Positions 1 through 8,400 of a DNA stretch of 64,000 nucleotides are shown here, piece by piece. The stretch is from Clostridiales bacterium (GTDB lineage: Bacteria > Bacillota > Clostridia > Christensenellales > Pumilibacteraceae). Every line of letters starts with the position of its first letter. Position 1 is the first letter of the stretch. The notes under the pieces were generated by a model, which was given only the letters and a program-made list of their open reading frames with translations, did not search any database and was not told the origin of the DNA. The position numbers and the translations under genes were made by a program. Location: positions 248,001 to 312,000 of the forward strand of contig JAFLVC010000001.1 of NCBI GenBank assembly GCA_022508505.1, read 5' to 3'.

Positions 1-1509
1 GACACGACGAAAAAGGGCTGCTACGTGTTTGACGCAGGCGACTACTACTTCGCAATCGGCGCGGACGCTCACGACGCGCTCAACAACGTGCTCGCAAAGA
101 CGCATCCCGACGCTTCGCTCATCGACGAAAAGGGTAACTCCGTCAAGGGCGACGCCGCCAAGGTGTCCGACGCAGTCAACCTCGCCGAGCTCGACAACAA
201 GACGTACGCCAAGTCACCCGCGACGGGCGAGGTCGTTTGCAATGTGTTGCAGGAAATCAACTACAACCACTATGTGGACGGCGCTATCACTTACCTCACG
301 CGCGGCGATTGGAATACCTACCCCGAGTCGTACACCGGCCTCACGGCTACGGAACAGCTCAAAACCGACCTTGCGGGCAAGACCTACAAGAAAGGCGACG
401 AGAAGACGAGCGACTTCAAGGTAAGCAAGAACAGCGACATCAAGTTCGCCGACCTTGCGGATGTCGACTATGACGACGACGCGACCTGGGAGAAGTTCCT
501 CGACCAGCTTTCCGTTTCCGAGCTCGCAACCATCTGCGGCGAGAAAATGGGTAACGACGCCATCACGTCGGTCGGCAAGCCTTACAACAACAACACCGAC
601 GGACCTAAGGGTCTCGGCAGCAACTACATGAGAGGCGACGGCAGCGGCATTACGCTGTATGTCGACGAGGTCGTCATGGCAAGCACCTTCAATCTCGAGC
701 TTCTCGAGGAGCGCGGCGCACTGTTCGCCGAGGACGCGCTCTACGCCCATTATCAGATGATATTCGGACCGGGCGCGGACTGGCACAGAACGGCGTACTC
801 GGGCAGAAACTCGGAGTACTATTCCGAAGATCCCAATATGTCCTTCCTTTGCGGCGCGGCCCAGTGCAGTGCGATGCAAAAGGGCGGCTTGATTGCGGGC
901 ATCAAACACTTTGCCGGCAACGATCAGGAAACCAACCGTCACGGCGTTGCGACGTTTGCAACCGAGCAGGCTTTCCGTGAAAGCTCGCTCCGCTGCTTCG
1001 AAGGCGCGCTTCGTGACGACAAGGGCGGCGCTCTCGGCGTCATGACCTGCTTCAACCGCATAGGCGCGACGGCAGGCGCAGGCTCGTATCCCGTGCAGGT
1101 TCAGATCCTGCGCAACGAGTGGGGCTTCAAGGGCGTCAACATCACCGACTCGTCTAGGGACGCTTCCGACTATGTCCACACCGAAGAGTGCATCACCGGC
1201 GGCACGGATATGTTCAACAACGACACTTCGCGCACGCAGGCGCTCATAACACTCGTTCGTCAGAAGAAGGACGGCACCATTCAGAAGGCGATGAGGACGG
1301 CCAACAAGCACTACTACTATGCGTTCAGCCGCTCCAACCTCATCAACGGCCTTGCGCACGACACGGTTGTCGAGGACTTCGTGCCTTGGTGGAAGACCGC
1401 ATTGAATGTGTTCGTAGGCGTGTTTGCGGGACTCACGGCGGTTTTGGGTGTACTGTATGTCGGCACGCTTGTAATCGACGAAATCAGAAAACGGGGTGAA
1501 GCGAAATGA
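1..1509 (+). CDS. Glycoside hydrolase family 3, reversed domain order, 3' part
   Basis: The reading frame is open from base 1, so the 5' end lies outside the window; about 502 residues are visible. The first ~130 residues resemble the fibronectin-like tail of GH3 proteins (AGDYYFAIG, DAHDALNN). From about residue 155 the GH3 TIM-barrel follows, with NTDGPKG, YYSEDP, GIKHFAGNDQETNRHG and VNITDSSRD; the Asp near visible residue 383 is in the position of the GH3 nucleophile. The barrel therefore comes after the tail, the reverse of the usual order, as known for some Ruminococcus beta-glucosidases. A hydrophobic helix (FVGVFAGLTAVLGVLYVGTL) followed by a basic tail ends the protein, so it is probably membrane-anchored with the enzyme outside. 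It would hydrolyse beta-linked sugars; the substrate cannot be told. The stop overlaps the next start (ATGA). Confidence 0.9.
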   Translation, partial: DTTKKGCYVFDAGDYYFAIGADAHDALNNVLAKTHPDASLIDEKGNSVKGDAAKVSDAVNLAELDNKTYAKSPATGEVVCNVLQEINYNHYVDGAITYLTRGDWNTYPESYTGLTATEQLKTDLAGKTYKKGDEKTSDFKVSKNSDIKFADLADVDYDDDATWEKFLDQLSVSELATICGEKMGNDAITSVGKPYNNNTDGPKGLGSNYMRGDGSGITLYVDEVVMASTFNLELLEERGALFAEDALYAHYQMIFGPGADWHRTAYSGRNSEYYSEDPNMSFLCGAAQCSAMQKGGLIAGIKHFAGNDQETNRHGVATFATEQAFRESSLRCFEGALRDDKGGALGVMTCFNRIGATAGAGSYPVQVQILRNEWGFKGVNITDSSRDASDYVHTEECITGGTDMFNNDTSRTQALITLVRQKKDGTIQKAMRTANKHYYYAFSRSNLINGLAHDTVVEDFVPWWKTALNVFVGVFAGLTAVLGVLYVGTLVIDEIRKRGEAK

Positions 1510-2033
1510 AAGAATACTTTAACAAAAAGCCTTTCGAGCGCAGAACAGTCGGATTTTGGATCGGTTTAGGCGCGGCGGTGCTCGCCGTCATCTCCGCAAT
1601 AATATATGTTGCGGTGTGCAGCGGCGACAAGTTCTTCTCGGGAACGGCGTTCGCTATGATGCTTGTAGGCGGCTTGCTGTTTGCGGCAGTGCTGTTCACC
1701 AACTTCAGAACCGCTGTTTTCCTCCCCGTGCTCTTCTATGTAATCGGCTTCGGCATGGCGCTTGACTATACATTGCCTCCTTTCTCGGATGTAATGAACG
1801 GGGTCGTATTCATCAGTATAGGCAGCGAACCCAAGACGCTTCTCGCTTTTACGATAATCTTCCTCGTGTGCGTTGTGTTCGGCATTGTTTCGAACTTCAT
1901 GAACATGAAGAAAGTCGATAAAACCGCGAAAGCGGAGAAGGCGGAGGCAGCAGAACAAACCGTGAATGCAGATGAAGTTGCCAACGCCGATGAAGCTGTA
2001 AAAGCCGACGAATCGGAAGAGGTTACGGAATAG
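1506..2033 (+). CDS. Small membrane protein following the GH3 gene
   Basis: This 175-residue protein has four hydrophobic segments (about residues 14-38, 42-62, 66-88 and 108-130) and a C-terminal tail rich in Ala, Glu and Lys (about 135-175), probably cytoplasmic. Its ATG overlaps the stop of the glycosidase gene, so the two are translationally coupled and likely work together, for example in anchoring or export of the enzyme. I recognise no family and assign no activity. Confidence 0.8.
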   Translation: MKEYFNKKPFERRTVGFWIGLGAAVLAVISAIIYVAVCSGDKFFSGTAFAMMLVGGLLFAAVLFTNFRTAVFLPVLFYVIGFGMALDYTLPPFSDVMNGVVFISIGSEPKTLLAFTIIFLVCVVFGIVSNFMNMKKVDKTAKAEKAEAAEQTVNADEVANADEAVKADESEEVTE

Positions 2034-2057
2034 CCAATCATTTTTCTCCCATATATG

Positions 2058-2092
2058 AGAACGCCTGCGGTCACCGTGGGCGTTCTTATGTT
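2058..2092 (+). terminator. Possible terminator after the GH3 operon
   Basis: AGAACGCC at 2058-2065 pairs with GGCGTTCT at 2079-2086, a perfect 8-bp stem with a 13-base loop. The following bases are only weakly T-rich, so intrinsic termination is uncertain. The position, 25 bases after the stop at 2033, fits. Confidence 0.4.
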
Positions 2093-2275
2093 AGTGGGAG
2101 CCGAACTCCACAAGCACACTAACCTATGTTTGTAAATTTAACCGAATATGCGCTGAAAACAGCTATTTATGTAAAAACACTATTATATATTTATGTCTGT
2201 GATATAATTACAATATAAAGTTTCGGCGCATAAAACGCCGAATAAAACCGTTTTCTCATCATTCTCCATATATTG

Positions 2276-2318
2276 CCGAAGCGAGCACCCGTTTCCCGAG
2301 CGCTCGCTTTGGCTTTTA
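2276..2318 (+). terminator. Terminator-like hairpin upstream of lexA
   Basis: An 11-bp stem (2276-2286 with 2302-2312, one G-T pair) is followed by CTTTTATA. No open reading frame leads into it. A TATAAT-like box at 2203-2208 and a smaller CGGCG/CGCCG hairpin near 2224-2240 lie just upstream, so it could end a short untranslated RNA of about 100 bases. The remainder of 2093-2372 shows nothing else I can name. Confidence 0.4.
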
Positions 2319-2372
2319 TACACTCATTATCCGCTTCTGTTTAAACAAGAAGAAAAACTTTCTCCAAAGTGC

Positions 2373-2401
2373 TTGATATTGAGTGATGCGTGTAGTATAA
2401 T
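2373..2401 (+). promoter_or_regulatory. lexA promoter
   Basis: TTGATA (2373-2378), a 17-base spacer and a perfect TATAAT (2396-2401). Transcription would start near 2408, inside the palindrome at 2405-2429. Confidence 0.8.
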
Positions 2402-2404
2402 GCG

Positions 2405-2429
2405 TATATGTTGCAGTATGTAACATATA
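2405..2429. promoter_or_regulatory. Candidate LexA operator (autoregulation)
   Basis: TATATGTT (2405-2412) and AACATATA (2422-2429) form perfect 8-bp inverted arms around 9 bases. The site covers the predicted transcription start of lexA, where a bound repressor would block initiation. It differs from the classic Bacillus box (CGAAC-N4-GTTCG) but keeps inverted GTT/AAC cores. That LexA binds it is inference from position. Confidence 0.5.
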
Positions 2430-2447
2430 GAAAATGCGGGAGCAGCT

Positions 2448-3059
2448 ATGCGAACGAAAGACAAGAGCTTAATGGAAAGCATAAAAGTCGAGATAGATTC
2501 CTTCTATTCGCGGAACGGTCGAGCGCCGTCCACGAGGGAGCTGGGCGAAATTTGCGGGACAAGCCATATAACTATTTCTCGGTACTTACGAGAGATGAAC
2601 GAGAAGGGGATGCTCGAATACGACAATGGCAAGATTACAACGGCAAGGATGAATAAGATAAAACCGGAGAGCGTAACTGTTCCCATTCTCGGCAGCATAT
2701 CTTGCGGAACGCTTCTCACTGAAGAAGAGAATGTCGAGTCGTATGTCAGATTGCCCATAGAGCTTGTCGGGCGCGGCGATTTCTTCTTCCTCAAAGCCAA
2801 CGGCGACAGCATGATTGAAGCAGGTATTGACGATGGGGATTTCGTGCTTATACGAAAGACATCGGAAGCACACAGCGGAGACATAGTCGTCGCGCTTGTA
2901 GATAACGAAAATACGCTTAAAAGGTTGTATTACGACAGTGAAAATCGGAAGATTGTTTTGCATCCCGAGAACAAAGACTTCGAGGACATTGTGGTAGACT
3001 CTTGCGAAATACAAGGTGTGGCGGTCAAGGTGTTAAAGGATTTACAAAGTGAGCTATGA
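2448..3059 (+). CDS. lexA: LexA repressor (SOS regulator)
   Basis: A 203-residue protein of normal LexA length. An N-terminal winged helix-turn-helix (about 1-70; APSTRELGEICGTSHITISRYL) is followed by an S24 peptidase-type domain. Self-cleavage residues are visible: Ser121 in NGDSM and Lys158 in ENTLKRL. The scissile bond is predicted at Cys86-Gly87 (SISCG), where Ala-Gly is usual. RecA-stimulated autocleavage would derepress DNA-damage genes. GGGAG precedes the ATG. The stop overlaps the next gene (ATGA). Confidence 0.95.
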   Translation: MRTKDKSLMESIKVEIDSFYSRNGRAPSTRELGEICGTSHITISRYLREMNEKGMLEYDNGKITTARMNKIKPESVTVPILGSISCGTLLTEEENVESYVRLPIELVGRGDFFFLKANGDSMIEAGIDDGDFVLIRKTSEAHSGDIVVALVDNENTLKRLYYDSENRKIVLHPENKDFEDIVVDSCEIQGVAVKVLKDLQSEL

Positions 3060-3310
3060 AAAAGAGAATACCAATATCCGTCGAGGTTGTGTTTGACGAC
3101 GACGGTGCGCTCATTCCGAAAAAGCTGTTTTACAAAGGCAGGGCATTCGAGATAGAGAGGCTTATAGGGATAAGGAGTTATTGCCCGCCCGGAATACCGT
3201 GCGAGTCGCCGACGGAGTATGTCGCCGTTATTGGCGGACTTCGACGCAAGATATATTTTGAGCAAAGCACAAACAAGTGGTTTTCGGTTAAAGAATATAA
3301 TGTCGGTTAG
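3056..3310 (+). CDS. Small conserved-looking protein coupled to lexA
   Basis: An 84-residue soluble protein, translationally coupled to lexA by a 4-base overlap. It starts with a beta-rich stretch (ISVEVVFDDDGALIPKKLFY) followed by an apparent beta meander (EYVAVIGGLRRKIYFEQ). The layout is reminiscent of small DUF6504-like proteins found beside SOS polymerase genes, but I recall that pattern only loosely. A role in the damage response is inferred from the operon alone. Confidence 0.7.
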   Translation: MKKRIPISVEVVFDDDGALIPKKLFYKGRAFEIERLIGIRSYCPPGIPCESPTEYVAVIGGLRRKIYFEQSTNKWFSVKEYNVG

Positions 3311-3415
3311 TTAGTTATTTGTTTGCTTGGAGGGTGAAGTGTTTAACGACTATTACATTTTGCGTTCGGGCAAAAAACAATAATTTAGCGTATTATTTTA
3401 TAAGTGAGCGGTTAT

Positions 3416-4006
3416 ATGAAACAGCTTTCCGATAAAGAAAATATGTACAAAAAAATAAGACGTATCACTGCAATTTTGGGTTATGTCGTAATTATAGGCG
3501 TTCTTATTTTTGTTACTTACTTGATAGTTGCCATTAAGGTTTTTAACACAAGCTATCTTTATTTGGCAATCGGTGTGCCAATTATTTTTTTCGTAGATGC
3601 TATTTTAATATTGGTTATGCGGTTTTTAACAAAGAAGGAACAGAATATCAAATCAGATATTTACAAAGTCGAGAAACTTACAACAACTAATCCATTGTTT
3701 CAACAGGTAATTGAAGAATATTACTACAATCAATTAGAAGATTTAGATCAATTTTTAGGGAAAAAATGGAAAGTCGTTGATATTGATGACTACAATAATT
3801 CGATAGCTATATGTATAAAAAGACGGCACGGAATGTCAATTGAAGTGGAAATTTCCGAAACATCTATAACCATTATGGGAGAGTCGGCAAATTCAGAAGA
3901 TGAAACGACCGTTAGCAAAAACTTTACATCAGATAACTTCTCAGACATCTCTTCCGTGTTTATTTATATTGCTGACACTTGTAAAAGCATAAGTAATGTA
4001 AGATAA
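3416..4006 (+). CDS. Two-helix membrane protein of unknown function
   Basis: About 196 residues. Two membrane helices lie near the N-terminus (ILGYVVIIGVLIFVTYLIVA and YLAIGVPIIFFVDAILILV), then a soluble domain of about 130 residues (FLGKKWKVVDIDDYNNSIA). The ATG at 3416 was chosen because GTGAG sits just before it; an in-frame GTG at 3404 is the alternative. The gene opens an AT-rich stretch and uses AT-ending codons unlike the neighbouring genes, suggesting transfer. No family is recognised. Confidence 0.7.
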   Translation: MKQLSDKENMYKKIRRITAILGYVVIIGVLIFVTYLIVAIKVFNTSYLYLAIGVPIIFFVDAILILVMRFLTKKEQNIKSDIYKVEKLTTTNPLFQQVIEEYYYNQLEDLDQFLGKKWKVVDIDDYNNSIAICIKRRHGMSIEVEISETSITIMGESANSEDETTVSKNFTSDNFSDISSVFIYIADTCKSISNVR

Positions 4007-4027
4007 ATTCCAATTTACAGGAGAAAC

Positions 4028-4546
4028 ATGCGACTGTTATTTGAATTAGACACAAAAGATTACAATATAAACGGTGTGGGGTTTGTACGCCATTCTGCGC
4101 GTTGTATTCACATCAAAAATGGGCTTGTGGCTATGGTTCACAGTACCAAATACGACTATTACAAATTTCCCGGAGGCGGAATAGAGCAAAATGAAAGTAA
4201 AGAAAAAGCAATGATTAGAGAAACGCAAGAGGAAACCGGATTAATTGTTGTTGCGGAATCGATAAGAGAATACGGCTATGTGCATCGAATTCAAAAAAGC
4301 GATCATGACGATGCGGATTATTTTGTACAAGATAACTATTACTTTCTTTGCGACGTCAAAGAGACTATAAAGCCTCAAATGTTAGACGATTACGAAGCTG
4401 ACGAAGAATTTACGTTGGAGTATGTGACACCCGATAAGGCTATATGCGTAAACAGGAACGTAAATCATGGCACGACCGACCAAATAATGCTCGAACGCGA
4501 CGCAAGAGTGCTGGAATTGTTAAAAGCAGAAGGTTATTTCAATTGA
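4028..4546 (+). CDS. Nudix hydrolase
   Basis: A 172-residue protein with a clear Nudix box at about residues 49-72 (GGIEQNE, then RETQEETGL), matching G-x5-E-x7-RE-x2-EE-x-G. The Glu residues coordinate Mg2+ for hydrolysis of a nucleoside diphosphate linked to another group; the substrate cannot be inferred. AGGAG lies just before the ATG. It belongs to the AT-rich cluster of unrelated single genes at 3.4-5.2 kb. Confidence 0.92.
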   Translation: MRLLFELDTKDYNINGVGFVRHSARCIHIKNGLVAMVHSTKYDYYKFPGGGIEQNESKEKAMIRETQEETGLIVVAESIREYGYVHRIQKSDHDDADYFVQDNYYFLCDVKETIKPQMLDDYEADEEFTLEYVTPDKAICVNRNVNHGTTDQIMLERDARVLELLKAEGYFN

Positions 4547-4570
4547 TAATTTTCAATTCGGAGATATCTC

Positions 4571-5239
4571 ATGAACAAAGAATGGGCTGAACTAAATAAA
4601 ACTTTGCAAAGTCAACTCAAAAAAGAAAGCACGTTTGTTGACGGAGTTAAAACGGTTTTACTCTTACGGCAAAAACTGTTTGATGTGCTATGCGCGTTTA
4701 AGACGGAATTGACGCGAGAGCAATTCAATTCTTGTCCTTATTCAAAAGAGGAAGGCTACCACAGCAAAACGATAGCTTATTCGATATGGCATATTTTTCG
4801 TATCGAGGACATTGTCGCACATACGCTTATCGATCACAGTGAACAAATACTGATGACCGGAAATTATGTTGAACGCATAAACGCGCCTATCATAACAACC
4901 GGTAACGAACTTGACGGTAAACAGATTATCGAGTTTTCCGAAGCGCTGAATATAGACGAGCTGTATCAATACATAACTGCCGTTATGAATAGCACGAATA
5001 AGATAATAAGCAAGCTTTCATTCGCGGATTTGAAACGCAAAATATCCGCCGCTGATAAGGAACATTTGAAACATAAGAATGTTGTAAGTACGGACGAAAA
5101 AGCCTATTGGCTTATTGACTATTGGTGTGGGAAAGATATAAGAGGGCTTATTCAAATGCCTTTTACTCGTCACTGGATAATGCATATTCAAGCATGTTTG
5201 CGCATTTGGAGCAGAATGAAGCAGTTAATATTATTTTAA
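4571..5239 (+). CDS. DinB-fold metal-dependent protein
   Basis: A 222-residue, mostly helical protein with the spacing of the DinB/YfiT four-helix bundle: His74 in SIWHIFRIED, and His201 and His205 in RHWIMHIQA would form the three-His metal site. Members include thiol-dependent transferases and damage-inducible proteins, but most have no known substrate. GGAG precedes the ATG. AT-rich like its two upstream neighbours. Function beyond the fold is not assigned. Confidence 0.75.
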   Translation: MNKEWAELNKTLQSQLKKESTFVDGVKTVLLLRQKLFDVLCAFKTELTREQFNSCPYSKEEGYHSKTIAYSIWHIFRIEDIVAHTLIDHSEQILMTGNYVERINAPIITTGNELDGKQIIEFSEALNIDELYQYITAVMNSTNKIISKLSFADLKRKISAADKEHLKHKNVVSTDEKAYWLIDYWCGKDIRGLIQMPFTRHWIMHIQACLRIWSRMKQLILF

Positions 5240-5335
5240 CGAAGGAAAATTAAACAAAACATTGTTTAGCAAACGCACGGGCGGCTGTGCGTGTCGAATT
5301 TATTGTAAATTTTGTTGAATTGTCTCCTAATTAGT

Positions 5336-5364
5336 TTGACTTATTTCTTTCAATTTTGTAAAAT
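5336..5364 (+). promoter_or_regulatory. Promoter of the giant surface-protein operon
   Basis: TTGACT (5336-5341), 17 bases, TAAAAT (5359-5364). This leaves a 5' leader of about 107 bases before the GTG at 5478. A small ACGCAC/GTGCGT hairpin at about 5274-5292 lies upstream and may end the preceding gene. Confidence 0.6.
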
Positions 5365-5477
5365 ATTATCCGCATATATTATATAAAGCGAAATCGGCTG
5401 ACGGCAGCTCGCAATTGGTACGATTTTAGACGCTCGGTTCCGCGATTATTTTTCCGGTAAGACGGGAGGGTAAGAAA

Positions 5478-8400
5478 GTGAAAAGCAGAACATCGCTATT
5501 TAGCAAAATCGTTTGTACGGTCGTCATGGCGGCTCTACTTGCTACCATGCTTTTCGTCGTCGGTTTCCCCGCAATAGCAGAGGAAGAAGACGGAGCGGCC
5601 AAGACCTATACGCTCGAATCCGTGGAGGTCGTTCAAAACGACGGATATGTGTTCTCCGACAATCAGAAGGTGGAAAACCTTCGCTATGTCGTGACCGTTA
5701 CCGCCGTTTACACCGAGGTTGTTCCCGAGCCCGAGCCCGAAGGCGACGGTGAGAGCGAACCCACGACTGCGGTACCCGAAACAATAAGGCGCGTTCTCAC
5801 ATATTCCGAAAAGACGGGCGACATGTCGTACAAGGCGACGACGGGCGAGACCGTCGCTTTTGCGTTCGGTATAAACGAAATCACCGCGACGGTCACACCG
5901 CCCGCGGGCGACGCAACCTTCGGCGGCGAAGCTGTGGAAGGCAAACTGAGCGGCATTACCATTCAGTCGGGCAGCTCGCGCGACAAGGTCGGCATTTGGG
6001 CGGAGTACATCGGTACCGGAGAGCTTGAAACTTGGTCTCCGACGCCCGGAACCGGTGATTTCGCAGTGTATTACCTTTATAGCGACGGCAGGAGCGGTAA
6101 AGAAGTGGGCGACGGTGCAATGACCGGTAACCTTTATAAAATAACCGGCAACCTTTTCCCCAACAATGTCAGCGACTTTAGCGATTTTAAAGACGGCGAC
6201 ACTTATTCCGTGGACGTAGCAATAGAGTCCGTTCCCGAATCGGATAGAGATCCGGTATACACCACCACAGCCCGCATTCCCAACATTACATATAGGGACC
6301 CCGAGTATATCAACCCTGTTCTTTCCGCGCCTGACAGTAAATTAGCGCAGCAGACCGCTATGAAAGATGTGGATTTGACCGGAGTTACCGTTGCGCTCGG
6401 TACCGATATGTTCGATACCCGCGATATTGCGTTAAGCGTCTTTTCAAAAGGCAGCTACACCATAAAGTTTTATAAAACCAATGCAGATGCCCGCAGTCAA
6501 ACAAACGGCGTAGACGATATGATCGTCGGTTATACGGCATGCAGAATAACATTTACATATGTAAGAGAAGGACAGGCGAACTTATCCGCAACCGGTATTT
6601 TTTCCGTAGAGATAATTCCCGCCGTCATTCACATGCCGACGTTCCCCACAGTCAATGTAATTGACTATTACGACGGCGTTTCGCTGTCGATCACCGATCT
6701 CGACTACAGCAACGAAGTTACCACATTGCCCGTTATTGACGTAGAAGTCAGCGGCGCGGGCGTGTCTCCCTCCGATTACGTGGTCGACCCGGTAGAACTT
6801 CCCAACCCGATCAAGATCACCTTTAAAAAGCCGGGCTTGAAGTACACAATCAAGCTCTTGCTGACGAACCCGACAAACAGCGGCAACTATCAGTGGGGCA
6901 CTAACATGCAGGGCTCTGTTGTCATGCGTGAGGACAGCGTGCTCACTTACGAAGCGCAGGTCAACAAGAGCACGCTCCTCATCACTTCGCCCACAAACAG
7001 CAAAATCACTTGGGAATACGGCAAGTACAGCGAATTCATCGGCCCGACTGTAACGGCAAAGGTCGTCAGCAATCCCGCAGACAAGAGCTCGGTTGTCGGC
7101 AGTAATATAGTGTTCCATTACATCACGACCGAAACCGACCCCAACGGCGGCGCGTACGAGTCGGATGAAGACAATGGCTTGCCCACGGCGGGCTACTACC
7201 ACCTGTTGTTCAGAGAGAAAACAACAGAGGAATTTACCGATAAAGTGCCCACCAAGGTCGGCAAGTACCAGGCGATTATCGTCACGCACGAGTCGCAGAT
7301 TTGGCGTTCCTCGCGCGACTATAAATTGAAGAACGGTCAGCTCGTACCAAACGACGGCACCGTCACGTCGGAGAACGAGAAGGCAGAGTTTATACTCGAG
7401 GTCACGATCACTCCCGTAGTCGTCGATTCCACGCAGCTGCTTCGAACCACCGGTTTCCAATACAACCGATACACGATGTACACAAAGTCTGTTACTTTGG
7501 CGAGCTCCGACTCGATTTTGAAGGAGGACTACAAGTATGTGTTCGTCGACGACAGCGGCAGCCGTCGCACCGCCGCTCCTCTTACCATAGACTTTGATTA
7601 TACCGACACTAAAGGCATAAAGAGCAGCCCGATGTCTATCAAATACGCCGGCAAGTACGTCGTCAATGTGACGCTTACCGACGACAACTTCGTGTTCGAT
7701 TCAATCCCCGCCGGCGACACCTACTACACCACCACTCCCAAGCCTCAACGCACGCCCAAGTCGGAGCTCACCGTTAATGTAACGCAGGTCACAATCGTGC
7801 CTACCGTCAGCTCGCAGGATTCTTGGGTGTACGGCTCGACATCGATTACTAACAGCGCGTTCACTCCAAGCCTTGGCGTCGGCAGTATGTACGCAAAGGT
7901 TGCTGGCCCTACTTTCTACAAGACGAGCAGCTACACGACGTCCGACACGGAAGTAAACATCGCCGATTCCTATAAATGGGGCGTCGGCAGGTATTATGCC
8001 AAGTTCACGACCGAATACATATATAGTAGCGGCGACGGCCAATACGACGAGCAGGAGAAAAACAGCTGCGTATTCAATTACGGCGGAACGTATTTCGACA
8101 TCACGCAGCGTGAGCTCGACCCGACGCTCGCCGACGGCGCGCCGACCTATGACCACTCCGAGCATTCCGTAACGGTAAGCGGATACGATGCAATCGTAAA
8201 CGACGATAAGCCCATCAAAATGACGGTTACGTATGCGGGCTTGACGTCGCTTCCCGTCATATCGTACGACGACCGCAGCAACACCTTCAAGGTAAAGAAT
8301 GCCGGAACGTACACGGTTACTCTCACGGTCGACGATCCCAACTATATATTCAAGGTAACGCCGCCCGAAGAGGAGGAGGAAGCGGCTCCCAACGCCGACA

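Noticed and set aside
214..1359. 381-codon minus-strand frame opposite the GH3 gene
   Set aside because: The plus strand encodes unmistakable GH3 motifs; the antisense product is low-complexity.
5240..5477. Riboswitch in the leader of the giant gene
   Set aside because: The leader is short and shows no conserved riboswitch pattern; only a normal promoter and ribosome site.
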